DNA of 64,000 nt, taken from Kallipyga gabonensis. GTDB taxonomy: Bacteria > Bacillota > Clostridia > Tissierellales > Peptoniphilaceae. The notes under the pieces are model-generated. The model saw only the letters and a list, made by a program, of their open reading frames with translations, made no database searches and was not told where the DNA came from. The stretch lies in assembly GCF_001286805.1 (NCBI RefSeq), contig NZ_CXYV01000002.1:1116001-1180000 (forward strand). Reading direction: 5' to 3'. The position numbers and the translations under genes are program-made. Shown piece by piece: positions 1-8,521 of the stretch (position 1 is the stretch's first letter; each line of letters begins with the position of its first letter).

Positions 1-537
1 ATGCCGAGCGGAAAATTTCTTCCAGGTGTCAAGGATTCCAAAAAGTTGACAGAGAAAAAAAGGGAATCCTTATATGATTTGATTCTTTCTCAATGTCTGG
101 CATGGGGGATTGGGATGCGGGATGAACGGGCGATTGATCAAATGAATATCCGTCAGGCCACCCTGGCTGCCATGAAGGATGCTTTGGAAAGCCTCCATGA
201 TAAAGAGGGGAATCCGGTGGTACCTGACCTGGTTTTGGTCGATGCGGAGCATGTGGATACTCCCTTGCTTCAGCGATCGATTATCAAGGGGGATGACCGT
301 GTTTATGCCATTTCCTGTGCTTCTATCATAGCCAAGGTCACTCGAGACCGGATGATGGTCCGGTATGGCGAAGATTTCCCGGAATACGGTTTTGAGAACC
401 ATAAGGGTTACGGAACCAAATTCCACTACCAGGCAATTGAAAAATATGGACTATTGCCCATTCACCGCATGTCGTTTATCCACAGAGAGGGATTATTTAG
501 GCATGCACAATATAAAGACGACCAAAACCGAAAATAG
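1..537 (+). CDS. rnhB: Ribonuclease HII, 5' end cut by the window
   Basis: RNase HII cleaves the RNA strand of RNA-DNA hybrids and removes single ribonucleotides misincorporated in DNA. The visible 178 codons carry the DSKKL motif near the start, the LVDAEHVD segment that supplies a metal-binding Asp, and the SIIAKVTRDRMM helix typical of the family. The family's first motif (DEAGRGP) is missing, which fits about 30-40 residues lying upstream of base 1; the ATG at base 1 is therefore probably an internal Met and not the start. It is followed by yraN after 58 nt, then dprA and topA, an order common in Firmicutes. Identity is certain; the true start cannot be seen. Confidence 0.95.
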   Translation: MPSGKFLPGVKDSKKLTEKKRESLYDLILSQCLAWGIGMRDERAIDQMNIRQATLAAMKDALESLHDKEGNPVVPDLVLVDAEHVDTPLLQRSIIKGDDRVYAISCASIIAKVTRDRMMVRYGEDFPEYGFENHKGYGTKFHYQAIEKYGLLPIHRMSFIHREGLFRHAQYKDDQNRK

Positions 538-595
538 AGAGTCCAACCAGGCAATAAGAAGAGACCCATCAGGTTGGAAAGAGAAAGTAAGCCGG

Positions 596-964
596 ATGAG
601 CGTGGACGAAAAAGGCCGGTGGGGGGAGGATGCCGCTGCCAGCTATTATGCGTCTCGTGGATTTCAAATCCTTGAAAGAAATTTTCATTGTCCTTTTGGT
701 GAAATTGATCTTATTGTCGGCAGGGGAGACTGTCTTCGCTTTGTGGAGGTCAAAGCACGAACCCGATCTACCTATGGCCGGCCGGCGGATTTCGTCGATC
801 GGAGAAAAAGAAATAAAATCCGACGAACCGCTTTTCATTTTTTATCCCGTTTCGAGGGAAGAGAGCGGTGGACCTACTACCTTTTTGATGTAGTTGAGGT
901 GAGCCTAAGCGAGGGAAGAATCCATTGTATCCCCAATGCCTTTGCCTTGAAAGAGGGGGCGTAA
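596..964 (+). CDS. yraN: YraN/UPF0102 endonuclease-like protein
   Basis: A 122-residue member of the UPF0102 family, which has a restriction-endonuclease-like fold and no settled function. The GRWGEDAAASYY helix, the GEIDLIVG strand and the FVEVKARTR motif (Asp and Glu-x-Lys of the nuclease-like core) are all present. I chose ATG 596 because the family begins just before the G-x-x-GE-x-x-A helix and a GAAAGAG stretch precedes it. An in-frame ATG at 503 would add 31 residues that do not look like the family, and reading back to 365 would run inside rnhB. The stop overlaps the dprA start by one base (TAATG), so translation is probably coupled. Confidence 0.9.
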   Translation: MSVDEKGRWGEDAAASYYASRGFQILERNFHCPFGEIDLIVGRGDCLRFVEVKARTRSTYGRPADFVDRRKRNKIRRTAFHFLSRFEGRERWTYYLFDVVEVSLSEGRIHCIPNAFALKEGA

Positions 965-2091
965 TGGCTTGGCCTGAGAGCCCGGAGAAAGAAATAATAC
1001 TGCGAAAGAGGCTGATTGATCTCTCCTTATCAGGCAATGACCCTATGGCAATTTCCCGGGCCTTGATCGCCCTTTTGAAGTCGGAAGAAGGGGATGGGGA
1101 ATTGCCCTCTTTGTCCGGTAGAGAAGCAGAAATCTATAAGCACTTGAGGGAGGGGAAGACGGAAGAGGGGAAAGACCTCAGGACAAGGGGTCCAGGAATC
1201 ACTGGTGAATCTTCCACCCCCTATTGGACCCTGACCTATTTGGATTCCACCTATCCGCCTCTTCTTCGGGAAATGATCAACCCCCCGGCTGTCCTCTTCG
1301 GTAGGGGTAAACAGGAGGTCTTGTCGGGGCCTTTTTTTACCATGGTAGGGACTCGAAATGCATCCAGCTATGGATTAAGTGTGGCTAACCGATTCGCTGA
1401 GACTTTGGCATCGGCAGGCCTGGTCATTGTTTCCGGCCTGGCCCTGGGAATTGATGCAGCCTCTCATCGGGGTGCCCTGAAAGCCAAGGGAAAGACCCTG
1501 GCTGTTATGGCCTGCGGAATCGACCGGGTCTATCCGGCCGGTCACCGGGATCTGGCAAAAAAGATCTGCCAGGAGGGGGCAATTTTAACCGAATATCCTC
1601 CGGGCAGTCCTCCCCTCAAGTACCATTTCAAGAACCGTAATCGTATCCTATCCGGTTTATCCATAGCCACCCTGGTTGTGGAAGCCAGGGAAAAGTCCGG
1701 GACCATGATTACCTCTCGTTTTGCCGGTGACCAGGGGCGGGACCTCTTTGCTATACCGGGGAACATCAATCAACCCCGGTCCTCCGGTTGTAACTGGCTC
1801 ATCCAGCAGGGAGCTATCTTAGCCCAGAAGCCCTCAGATATATTGATGGCTCTGAAAGGGAGAATCCCCACCAAACCACATCAAACGAAATCAAAGAATC
1901 ACAATTTGCCAAGGGACCAGGTCTTGATATATGATAGGCTATCTTCCGGGCCCATGTATCCCGAACTTTTAATTCGGGAGCTGGGCGGAGAGCTTTCCGA
2001 CATCTGGACGGTTTTGACCTTGATGGAAATGAAAGGGCTTATCGAAAAGGACTTGTCCGGCCGTTATCAGATTCGGGAAAGTATTTTATGA
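964..2091 (+). CDS. dprA: DNA processing protein DprA/Smf
   Basis: DprA loads RecA on incoming single-stranded DNA during natural transformation; it is also widespread in non-competent bacteria. The 375-residue protein has the Rossmann-like core with VGTRNAS, the VSGLALGIDAASHRGAL segment, and the family's KYHFKNRNRILSGLS and SGTMITSRFA stretches. A C-terminal winged-helix-like tail (about residues 305-375) follows. The start at ATG 964 overlaps the yraN stop by one base; the open frame extends 13 codons further upstream inside yraN, but these are not conserved. The stop lies 39 nt before topA. recA is also in this window, but no competence machinery is. Confidence 0.93.
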   Translation: MAWPESPEKEIILRKRLIDLSLSGNDPMAISRALIALLKSEEGDGELPSLSGREAEIYKHLREGKTEEGKDLRTRGPGITGESSTPYWTLTYLDSTYPPLLREMINPPAVLFGRGKQEVLSGPFFTMVGTRNASSYGLSVANRFAETLASAGLVIVSGLALGIDAASHRGALKAKGKTLAVMACGIDRVYPAGHRDLAKKICQEGAILTEYPPGSPPLKYHFKNRNRILSGLSIATLVVEAREKSGTMITSRFAGDQGRDLFAIPGNINQPRSSGCNWLIQQGAILAQKPSDILMALKGRIPTKPHQTKSKNHNLPRDQVLIYDRLSSGPMYPELLIRELGGELSDIWTVLTLMEMKGLIEKDLSGRYQIRESIL

Positions 2092-2130
2092 AGTTTGTTC
2101 AATGATGAATTCGGATAGACAGGATGGATT

Positions 2131-4224
2131 ATGACCAAGAAGCTTGTGATTGTGGAATCACCGACCAAAACAAAGACCATATCTAGGATTCTCGGAAAAG
2201 ACTATGAAGTATTAGCTTCTAAGGGTCACCTCCGAGATTTGCCCAAAAGTCAATTTGGCGTAGATATTGAAAATAATTTTGAGCCTAAATATATTAACGT
2301 AAGGGGGAAAGGCTCTACAATCAATGCCTTAAAAAAAGCCAAGAAAAATGCCAATATTACCTACCTTGCCACCGACCCTGACCGTGAGGGGGAGGCAATT
2401 TCCTGGCATCTTGCTCACATTCTCGGTATGGATCCCAAGGCAGAGAACAGGGTTTCTTTCCAGGAGATCACGCCCAGTGGGGTGAAAGAGGGGATAGACC
2501 ACCCTCGGACTATCGATATGGACCTGGTTGACTCCCAGCAGGGTCGGCGGATCATGGACCGGATCGTAGGCTACGAAATCTCTCCTATTCTTTGGAAAAA
2601 AGTCAAGTCAGGTTTGTCTGCCGGTCGGGTTCAATCTGTTGCGGTGAAGATTATTGTTGACCGAGAAAGAGAAATTGAAAATTTCAAGCCTAGGGAATAT
2701 TGGACGCTTCATGCGACGCATAATAAGAATAAGATCAATTTTGAGAGTCAGTTTCAGGGGTTGGAGTCGGGCAATAAAGTAAAAAAAGTGGACTTGTCTA
2801 CTGAACAGGAAGCTCAGGCTCTTATCAATCAATTGGGAGCCGATTTTACAGTGAAATCAGTAGAAAAAAAGACCCGACGGAAGCGTCCCTATCCGCCTTT
2901 CACCACATCCACCCTCCAGCAGGAAGCTTCTCGTCGCTTGAATTTCTCCACATCCAAGACCATGATGGTCGCCCAGCAGCTCTATGAGGGATTGTCGACC
3001 GGTCATGGGGAAGTAGGTCTGATTACCTATATGCGAACCGATTCTACCCGTCTGTCCAAGGAATTCACTTCTGCCGCCAAGACTTATATTATTGATCGAT
3101 ATGGGAAGACCTACGCCACTCAGGGAATCTCCTATGCGGCAAAAAAAGCAAACCAGCAGGATGCTCATGAAGCGGTCCGCCCTACCGACGTTTCCAGGGA
3201 TCCTCAAAGTATCCGGTCTTATTTAACCAACGACCAATTCCGTCTTTATGACTTAATTTGGCGGCGTGCCCTCGCTTCGCAGATGAAATCCGCATCTTAT
3301 AAAGCAACCAGCGTGGATTTGGTCAATTCAGGGGCGATCTTTCGGGTGAATGGAGTCGAACCAAATTTTGATGGCTTTCAGAAGGTGTGGCCCGTTCAGG
3401 AGAAGTCCCTCATCCTTCCCGAGATTACTCAGGGAGAGAATCTCAAAGCAATCAAACTGGACAAGCGTCAGCATTTCACTCAACCCCCCGCTCGTTACAG
3501 CGAGGCTTCTCTGGTGCAGACGCTGGAAAAGAATGGCATTGGAAGACCCTCCACCTATGCCCAGGTGATCAAGTCCATCCAAAAGCGACTCTATGTCAAG
3601 TTAGAGGATAAGCGCTTCCAGCCCACTGAGCTGGGAAGAAAAGTCAATGACTTTATGGAAGAAAATTTTGAAAAGATTATTGACATCAACTTTACCGCTC
3701 AAATGGAGGACCGCTTGGACCAGGTGGCTGATGGGGAGCTGGATTGGCAAAAGATGGTAGGCGATTTCTATGCCGTCTTTGAAAAGAACCTGGCCAAGGC
3801 CAAGGAAGATGACCGGTCTTACCGAATTCAGGATGAGCCAACCGGGGAGAAGTGCCCGGAATGTGGCCATGACCTTGTCTATAAGCATGGGAGGAATGGC
3901 AAATTTATCGGCTGTTCCCATTTCCCTGACTGCACCTTCACCAAGTCCATTGTAAAAAAAATAGGGGTGAAGTGCCCCAAGGACGGAGGGGAAATCATCG
4001 AAAAGGTCTCCAAGCGGGGGAAGGTCTTTTATGGCTGTCAAAACTACCCCAAATGCGACTATGCCACATGGGATAAGCCGACAGGAGAGACCTGCCCCAA
4101 GTGTGGTGACCTCCTGGTCCACCGGAAGAACCGACGGGAGGATGTGGTCATCTGTGCCAATGAGGATTGTCCTAACCATAATTTTGACCAAAGGGAAGGG
4201 AAGAAAGACAAGAAAAAATCCTAA
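2131..4224 (+). CDS. topA: DNA topoisomerase I (type IA)
   Basis: Relaxes negative supercoils by passing a strand through a transient single-strand break. The 697-residue protein starts with the Toprim domain (KLVIVESPTK; acidic DPDREGE at residues 82-88) and carries the active-site motif ITYMRTDS with the nucleophile Tyr300. The C-terminus has three topoisomerase zinc-finger repeats (about residues 571-680), each with paired Cys. ATG 2131 follows an ACAGGA ribosome binding site. In Bacillus and relatives topA is followed by trmFO, xerC, hslVU and codY before rpsB; none of these follows here, and an accessory island lies between topA and rpsB instead. No terminator is evident directly downstream. 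Confidence 0.97.
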   Translation: MTKKLVIVESPTKTKTISRILGKDYEVLASKGHLRDLPKSQFGVDIENNFEPKYINVRGKGSTINALKKAKKNANITYLATDPDREGEAISWHLAHILGMDPKAENRVSFQEITPSGVKEGIDHPRTIDMDLVDSQQGRRIMDRIVGYEISPILWKKVKSGLSAGRVQSVAVKIIVDREREIENFKPREYWTLHATHNKNKINFESQFQGLESGNKVKKVDLSTEQEAQALINQLGADFTVKSVEKKTRRKRPYPPFTTSTLQQEASRRLNFSTSKTMMVAQQLYEGLSTGHGEVGLITYMRTDSTRLSKEFTSAAKTYIIDRYGKTYATQGISYAAKKANQQDAHEAVRPTDVSRDPQSIRSYLTNDQFRLYDLIWRRALASQMKSASYKATSVDLVNSGAIFRVNGVEPNFDGFQKVWPVQEKSLILPEITQGENLKAIKLDKRQHFTQPPARYSEASLVQTLEKNGIGRPSTYAQVIKSIQKRLYVKLEDKRFQPTELGRKVNDFMEENFEKIIDINFTAQMEDRLDQVADGELDWQKMVGDFYAVFEKNLAKAKEDDRSYRIQDEPTGEKCPECGHDLVYKHGRNGKFIGCSHFPDCTFTKSIVKKIGVKCPKDGGEIIEKVSKRGKVFYGCQNYPKCDYATWDKPTGETCPKCGDLLVHRKNRREDVVICANEDCPNHNFDQREGKKDKKKS

Positions 4225-4274
4225 AATAAGGGGTGGAGACGGCGACTTGTAAAATAAAATTCAACAAATAATAA

Positions 4275-4337
4275 AATCCATGGCTAATCTGCTGAGTGTT
4301 AATAGCGACAAAAACACATAAGGAGAAGCCATGGATT
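4275..4337. repeat. 11-bp inverted repeat flanking a short leader-like stretch
   Basis: AATCCATGGCT at 4275-4285 is repeated in perfect inverted orientation as AGCCATGGATT at 4327-4337, separated by 41 nt. The right arm overlaps a ribosome-binding-site-like AGGAGA and an ATG at 4331 that opens a 9-codon reading frame (MDYVYYSTT, stop). This could be the stub of an insertion sequence whose transposase start was left behind, or an RNA stem sequestering a start codon. I could not recognise a transposase. It lies at the junction where the core topA region gives way to the accessory island. Confidence 0.45.
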
Positions 4338-4381
4338 ACGTTTATTATTCCACGACTTAAGAACAGGTCCTACTTTGAAGC

Positions 4382-5804
4382 TTGGTAAAGATCAGGCCTT
4401 CCATCGGTACAGACGATCACCACATATGTGGTACGTTTGCCCAACCCGAGGACTATAAGGCTGCGATCCAACCGGCTAACGGTGCGGAGATCGAGACCAT
4501 CGCCGTTGAGGAGTATCCGGATATGGCACAGGCACATTCACCGGACGAACCGTCGTTGGCGAAGGTGAAGGTGCATTATAAGGACGGCAGCATTCATTTA
4601 CTTGACGTGCCCGTGGTGGTAAATGCGAATGTCATTCCGGCAAGGAAGACGGTTCGAAACCGGAAGGCACGCCGGAAAATTACGTGAAGGTCATCGTAGA
4701 TCCAACCGAAAAAGCGGAAGATCCCACGCGGTCGATTTTTCATGTCAATCCGGATGTGTTTGTCCACATACCGGTCAATGATCCGGTAGGGAGAGAAGTT
4801 TCTGCTGCGAATGCCATGAGCGCACCGCAAAACGTAGCGATGTTTAATGCGGCAAACGGGGAGGACGAAGCAGGGAGTGTTGCGCCGGAGAATGCATCGT
4901 CGGAAGAAAATGCATTGGAACCGGAAGTACCCGAAGAAGCAGAACCGACATTGCAAGAGTCGGTAAGCGAGAACTTGGCACCGGAAGAAAGTGCAGCATC
5001 AGACGACGAGCTTGAAATATCTGAAGCGGCGGCTCCGGTTGCGGTGTCGAACGGAGCATCCACGCACTATGTATTCAAGAATTGGGATAAGCTGATTACC
5101 GACCAGTTCCGCGAGGAAACGACCATAACCGCACTTTATGACCTTGTAGCGCTGCCGATTCAGCAGCTTCCGGATGTGCCGTTGGGCTGGCTTGTGACGA
5201 CGGTTGACGTGACGCCGCAATTGAATGACTATGATCAACCCGGCGTAGTGGCAAAACCGGAAGGTTCGACGCTCTCCTTTGTCCATGCGGATGATTATCC
5301 CGAAGGCGAAGAAAAGCAGGCGATGCAGAAGCACGAGAAAGCATTTGAGAAGGCCATCCAAAACGGCGGATCGACATTTTCCTACATCCCGTAACCTTTG
5401 CGGACGGCTCGTCGCGCGTTGTGCGTGTTCCGTTGTACGTTTTGGTGCCATGCAAGTACCCGGAAAATCCGGACAATCCGAATCCGCCGGTGAACCCGGA
5501 GAATCCGAATCAGCCGAAACCGCCGGTGAACCCGGAGAATCCGGACAACCCGAAACCGCCGGTGAATCCGGAAAACCCGAATCAACCGAATCCACAGGAT
5601 CCGTCTCAGCCGAATCGACCGAGGAATCCGCGGAATTCGAATCAATCTAGACCGCAAGGCGGAACCGCGCAAGGCGCGCGCGTTGGCGGCTCCCCGAAAA
5701 CGGGAGATAACATTGCTTCTGTAGCGGGTGTTGGAATTCTTGCCGCGGCGGCGCTATACGTCAGCCGTCGGAAAAATCGGCAGCATGCGAACGAATCGAA
5801 GTAA
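4382..5804 (+). pseudogene. Decayed cell-wall-anchored surface protein, frameshifted at least twice
   Basis: Three reading frames in succession make one protein. Frame 1 (4382-about 4640) has a Rib/alpha-like strand (KVHYKDGSIHLLDVPVVV). Frame 2 (about 4640-5394) has the repeat style VKVIVDPTEKA...FHVNPDVFVHIP and an HYVFKNWD block seen in surface proteins of Peptoniphilus/Anaerococcus relatives. Frame 3 (about 5391-5804) has VTFADGSSRVVRVP, a Pro-Glu-Asn wall-spanning repeat, then SPKTGD, a hydrophobic helix and an RRKN tail, which is a sortase signal with Ser in place of the usual Leu. Both shifts are explained by single-base losses (near 4637, and at ATCCCGTAACC where one G restores the frame). 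The 5' end has no signal peptide, so it is truncated as well. No sortase gene is in the window. Confidence 0.8.
5484..5591 (+). repeat. Three tandem 36-bp repeats encoding a Pro-rich wall-spanning segment
   Basis: Three 36-bp units (5484-5519, 5520-5555, 5556-5591) each encode PPVNPENPxxPx, with Asn-Gln and Asp-Asn alternating at the variable positions. Partial units lie on both sides. The segment sits just before the sortase signal of the decayed surface protein, where proline-rich wall spacers normally lie. Because the unit length is a multiple of three, the other frames also show repeats, which creates long spurious open frames here. Confidence 0.85.
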
Positions 5805-6275
5805 TAGTTTGTAAGAAAACACTTCGACTTTTGTGAATAGCTTGAAATCAGATCTCGAAAATTCCGAGAACTGCTTTTTTGTGAGCGGGTGTTCGGTATG
5901 CTTTCTAAAAGAGCTGTTACCGAGGCATTCCATCAAATTCATTTCCCAAGTTAGAAAAAGGCATGTCCCGGAAACATGTGCACGAGGAAACGGACGATGA
6001 TGCGCAACTGCTCCATAGAGAAATGAGAAGCCGTGGGAGAACGATTCGTACATGGGGAATGAGGCACTTAGATCGATCGGTTTCCGAAGTCAAAATCAAA
6101 GGGAAAACCCATGTTTTTCTTTAAAAAGAGCCGAAAGTTGTAAATATTACCCCCAAAGGTTGTGTTTTGTGGGATGTACTTCACGTTTTATGTATAGTAC
6201 AGTAAAAGCATCCGATGGGGAAAAGGTATGCCCCAAAGAGTAAGAAAGTAGATTCAAGAAATAAGGAGGAGAACA
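5805..6275. other. 471-bp gap with no recognisable gene
   Basis: This stretch follows the surface-protein remnant and precedes the transporter operon. It contains one small open frame, 5963-6124 (53 codons, start ATGTCCCGG; sequence rich in Arg, His, Glu and Asp), which I do not recognise and which may be a gene remnant or chance. A weak hairpin (TCTCG/CGAGA) followed by six T lies around 5853-5880 and could terminate the upstream transcript. A TATAGT at 6193-6198 is a possible -10 box for the transporter operon, without a convincing -35. AAGGAGGAG at 6262-6270 is the strong ribosome binding site of the next gene. Confidence 0.5.
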
Positions 6276-7325
6276 ATGAAGAAGGGGAAAAGGTTGTTGG
6301 CACTCATCAGTGTATTATCTTTAAGCTTGCTGGCCGGCTGTGGCAATCAAGAAGCAAAGCCGGAAGGAGAAGCGCAGACGGATGATGCACAAACGCTGGT
6401 TGTATATACGGCAAGAAGTGAGAGCTTGAATAATGCGGTTATTGAGAACTTTGAAGCGGAAACGGGAATCCATGTAGAGGTTGTTACAGGCGGCACCGGT
6501 GAAGTTTTGAAGCGCGTACGCTCCGAAGCCGAAAATCCGCAGGGCGATATTTGCTGGGCGGCGGATGAGTCGATGCTGAAGGATTACACGGATTGTTTTG
6601 AAAAATATGTTTCTCCGGAAGACGAAAAAATGATGGAGGGATATAAAAATGTTACGGGATATTCTTCCCCGGCTTTCTGCGACCCCACCGTTTTCATCGT
6701 GAATACGGATCTTGCCGGGGATCTGAAAATTGAAGGATTTGCCGATTTATTGAATCCAGCGCTAAAGGGAAAGATTGCCGCCGGTGATCCGGTCAATTCC
6801 AGTTCCGCATTTCAGTGTTTAATCGCCGGATTGTACGATATGGGCAATGGAGATCCGATGTCCGAAGATGCATGGAAGTGGGCGTCCGGCCTTGTAGAAA
6901 ACTTGGACGGGGTCAGCCTTACGAGCTCTTCTCAGGTATACAAGGGCGTTGCGGAAGGTGAGTACATTGTCGGTCTGACATGGGAAGACCCGGCAGCGGC
7001 CTATGTTCGCGACGGGGTAGCCGTCAAGGTGGTATTTCCGAAAGAGGGTGCTCTGATGTCCGGACAGTGTGTCTCCATCATCAAGGGAGCGCCTCATATG
7101 GAAAACGCCAAGAAGTTTGTGGACTATATGTTGGGCGATGCCTGCCAAAGCTATGTTGGAAAAAATTTGACCGTGCGTCCGCTGCGCCAGGATGTTCAAT
7201 TGAATGACAGCCTTACACCATGGAGCGAAATCAATCGTTTGGAGTCCTATGACGGAGAATGGGTTGCTGCTAACAAAGCTGCCGTTACGGAAAAGTATAG
7301 CGAGTGCTTGGAGGATGCGCACTAA
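6276..7325 (+). CDS. AfuA/FbpA-type ABC transporter substrate-binding lipoprotein
   Basis: Extracellular binding protein of an ABC importer, 349 residues. A lipoprotein signal peptide ends in LLAGC with Cys22 as the lipidation site, followed by an acidic linker and the LVVYTARSE strand that opens the mature fold of iron-type (class III) binding proteins. The segment GLTWEDPAAAYVRDG stands where FbpA-type ferric-binding proteins usually have a Tyr-Tyr dyad, and no such dyad is seen. Relatives of this fold bind ferric ion, but AfuA binds hexose phosphates and HptA works in glucose-6-phosphate sensing, so the substrate is open. The strong AAGGAGGAG site 5 nt upstream fits high expression. It is followed by a hairpin, then the ATPase, permease, sensor kinase and regulator genes. 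Confidence 0.85.
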   Translation: MKKGKRLLALISVLSLSLLAGCGNQEAKPEGEAQTDDAQTLVVYTARSESLNNAVIENFEAETGIHVEVVTGGTGEVLKRVRSEAENPQGDICWAADESMLKDYTDCFEKYVSPEDEKMMEGYKNVTGYSSPAFCDPTVFIVNTDLAGDLKIEGFADLLNPALKGKIAAGDPVNSSSAFQCLIAGLYDMGNGDPMSEDAWKWASGLVENLDGVSLTSSSQVYKGVAEGEYIVGLTWEDPAAAYVRDGVAVKVVFPKEGALMSGQCVSIIKGAPHMENAKKFVDYMLGDACQSYVGKNLTVRPLRQDVQLNDSLTPWSEINRLESYDGEWVAANKAAVTEKYSECLEDAH

Positions 7326-7343
7326 GCTGGATAGCACATTTCA

Positions 7344-7382
7344 ACGGACCTGCGATTGCACTTCGTAGGTCCGTATATTTTT
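7344..7382 (+). terminator. Hairpin with T-run between binding protein and ATPase genes
   Basis: ACGGACCTGCGA (7344-7355) pairs with TCGTAGGTCCGT (7363-7374) over 12 bp with one G-T wobble and a 7-nt loop, followed by ATATTTTT. Partial termination or 3'-end protection here would leave more binding-protein mRNA than ATPase/permease mRNA, as is usual for binding-protein-dependent transporters. Confidence 0.75.
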
Positions 7383-7414
7383 AGGCATATAAGAAAAGAA
7401 AGGGAACAAAGACA

Positions 7415-8521
7415 ATGGGCGCTACGATTACTGTTGAAAATGCCGTAAAACGCTATGGGAAGGAAACGATTATCAAAGGACTTTCCCTGGAGGTGAAACC
7501 CGGGGAATTCTTTACATTACTCGGTCCTTCCGGTTGTGGGAAGACAACGCTTTTACGAATGATTATCGGATTTAATTCCATTGAGGGCGGCACGTTTAAG
7601 ATTAACGACCGTGTCATTAATAATATTCCTACGAATAAACGCAATATCGGAATGGTGTTTCAAAATTACGCCGTATTTCCACACATGAGTGTCTTTGATA
7701 ATGTAGCATTTGGATTGCGCAATCGAAAGATGCCCAAAGACGAAATCGAACAAAAAGTGAACCGAATATTAAAAATTGTCAAAATTGATCATTTGAAAGA
7801 TCGCATGCCTGCGAATTTATCCGGCGGGCAACAACAGCGCGTGGCATTGGCAAGGGCGATTGTCATTGAGCCGGAAGTATTGCTGATGGATGAACCCTTA
7901 TCCAATCTGGATGCCAAGCTTCGCGTGGAAATGCGCAATGCGATTAAGCGGATTCAGCAGCAGTTTCGCATCACAACGGTATATGTCACGCATGATCAGG
8001 AAGAAGCATTGGCTGTTTCCGATCGCATTGCGGTAATGAATAGTGGTGTTATTCAACAAATTGACACCCCGCCCCGGATCTATCAGCGCCCTGCAAATCG
8101 TTTTGTATCCAACTTTATCGGATTATCCAATTTTCTTGACGCAACGATCCGTCGCGTGGAAGGTCATACGGAAATCGACTTTATAAAGGATGACTATAAG
8201 GTGTCCATGGATAACATAAGCCAGGAAGCCGTCCATGAAGAAAAGGTGTTGATCGCCGTGCGTCCCGAAGAATTCATTCTCTCCACAGAGGGTGGGGAGG
8301 GGCTTCATGCAACCGTTCGCAGCAGCGTATTTCTCGGAACGACAACGCATTATTTCTTATCGTTGCGCTCTGGTCAGGAAATTGAAGCGATTCGTGACAG
8401 CGACGAGTGGGCGGTCATTCCAAATGGAACGGAGGTGCGGTTGCGTGTCAAGCCAAAACGGATCAATCTATTTACTGCAGATGGCGAAAAATCTCTGATT
8501 ATTCGGGAGGAGCTGCTATGA
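7415..8521 (+). CDS. ABC transporter ATP-binding protein, FbpC/PotA type
   Basis: ATPase that powers the importer, 368 residues, acting on the inner face of the membrane. Walker A GPSGCGKT is at 37-44, the signature LSGGQQQR at 135-142, Walker B LLMDEP with Asp159 and Glu160, and the switch His193 in THDQEEA. The C-terminal 120 residues form the TOBE regulatory region typical of iron, spermidine and sugar importers of this group. ATG 7415 follows an AAAGAAAGGG site. The stop overlaps the permease start by 4 nt (ATGA), so the two are translationally coupled. The order binding protein, ATPase, fused permease matches AfuABC/FbpABC-like systems. Confidence 0.93.
   Translation: MGATITVENAVKRYGKETIIKGLSLEVKPGEFFTLLGPSGCGKTTLLRMIIGFNSIEGGTFKINDRVINNIPTNKRNIGMVFQNYAVFPHMSVFDNVAFGLRNRKMPKDEIEQKVNRILKIVKIDHLKDRMPANLSGGQQQRVALARAIVIEPEVLLMDEPLSNLDAKLRVEMRNAIKRIQQQFRITTVYVTHDQEEALAVSDRIAVMNSGVIQQIDTPPRIYQRPANRFVSNFIGLSNFLDATIRRVEGHTEIDFIKDDYKVSMDNISQEAVHEEKVLIAVRPEEFILSTEGGEGLHATVRSSVFLGTTTHYFLSLRSGQEIEAIRDSDEWAVIPNGTEVRLRVKPKRINLFTADGEKSLIIREELL

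Noticed and set aside
365-964. A 199-residue form of YraN starting at 365
   Set aside because: Its first 77 codons lie inside or just after rnhB and are unlike the family; ATG 596 fits.
5484-5591. Possible CRISPR array (36-bp repeats)
   Set aside because: The units are directly tandem without spacers and encode a proline-rich protein repeat.
4999-5595. Long minus-strand open frame rich in Pro, Ser and Asp over the surface-protein remnant
   Set aside because: It is the shadow of the 36-bp tandem repeats, whose length keeps every frame open; it has no start signal and matches no family.
4382-5804. Programmed ribosomal frameshifting in the surface-protein gene
   Set aside because: No slippery heptamer is seen at either break, and both are better explained by one-base deletions.
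6276-7325. Calling this gene a ferric-iron binding protein outright
   Set aside because: The fold fits, but the Tyr-Tyr dyad is not seen, so the substrate is left open.
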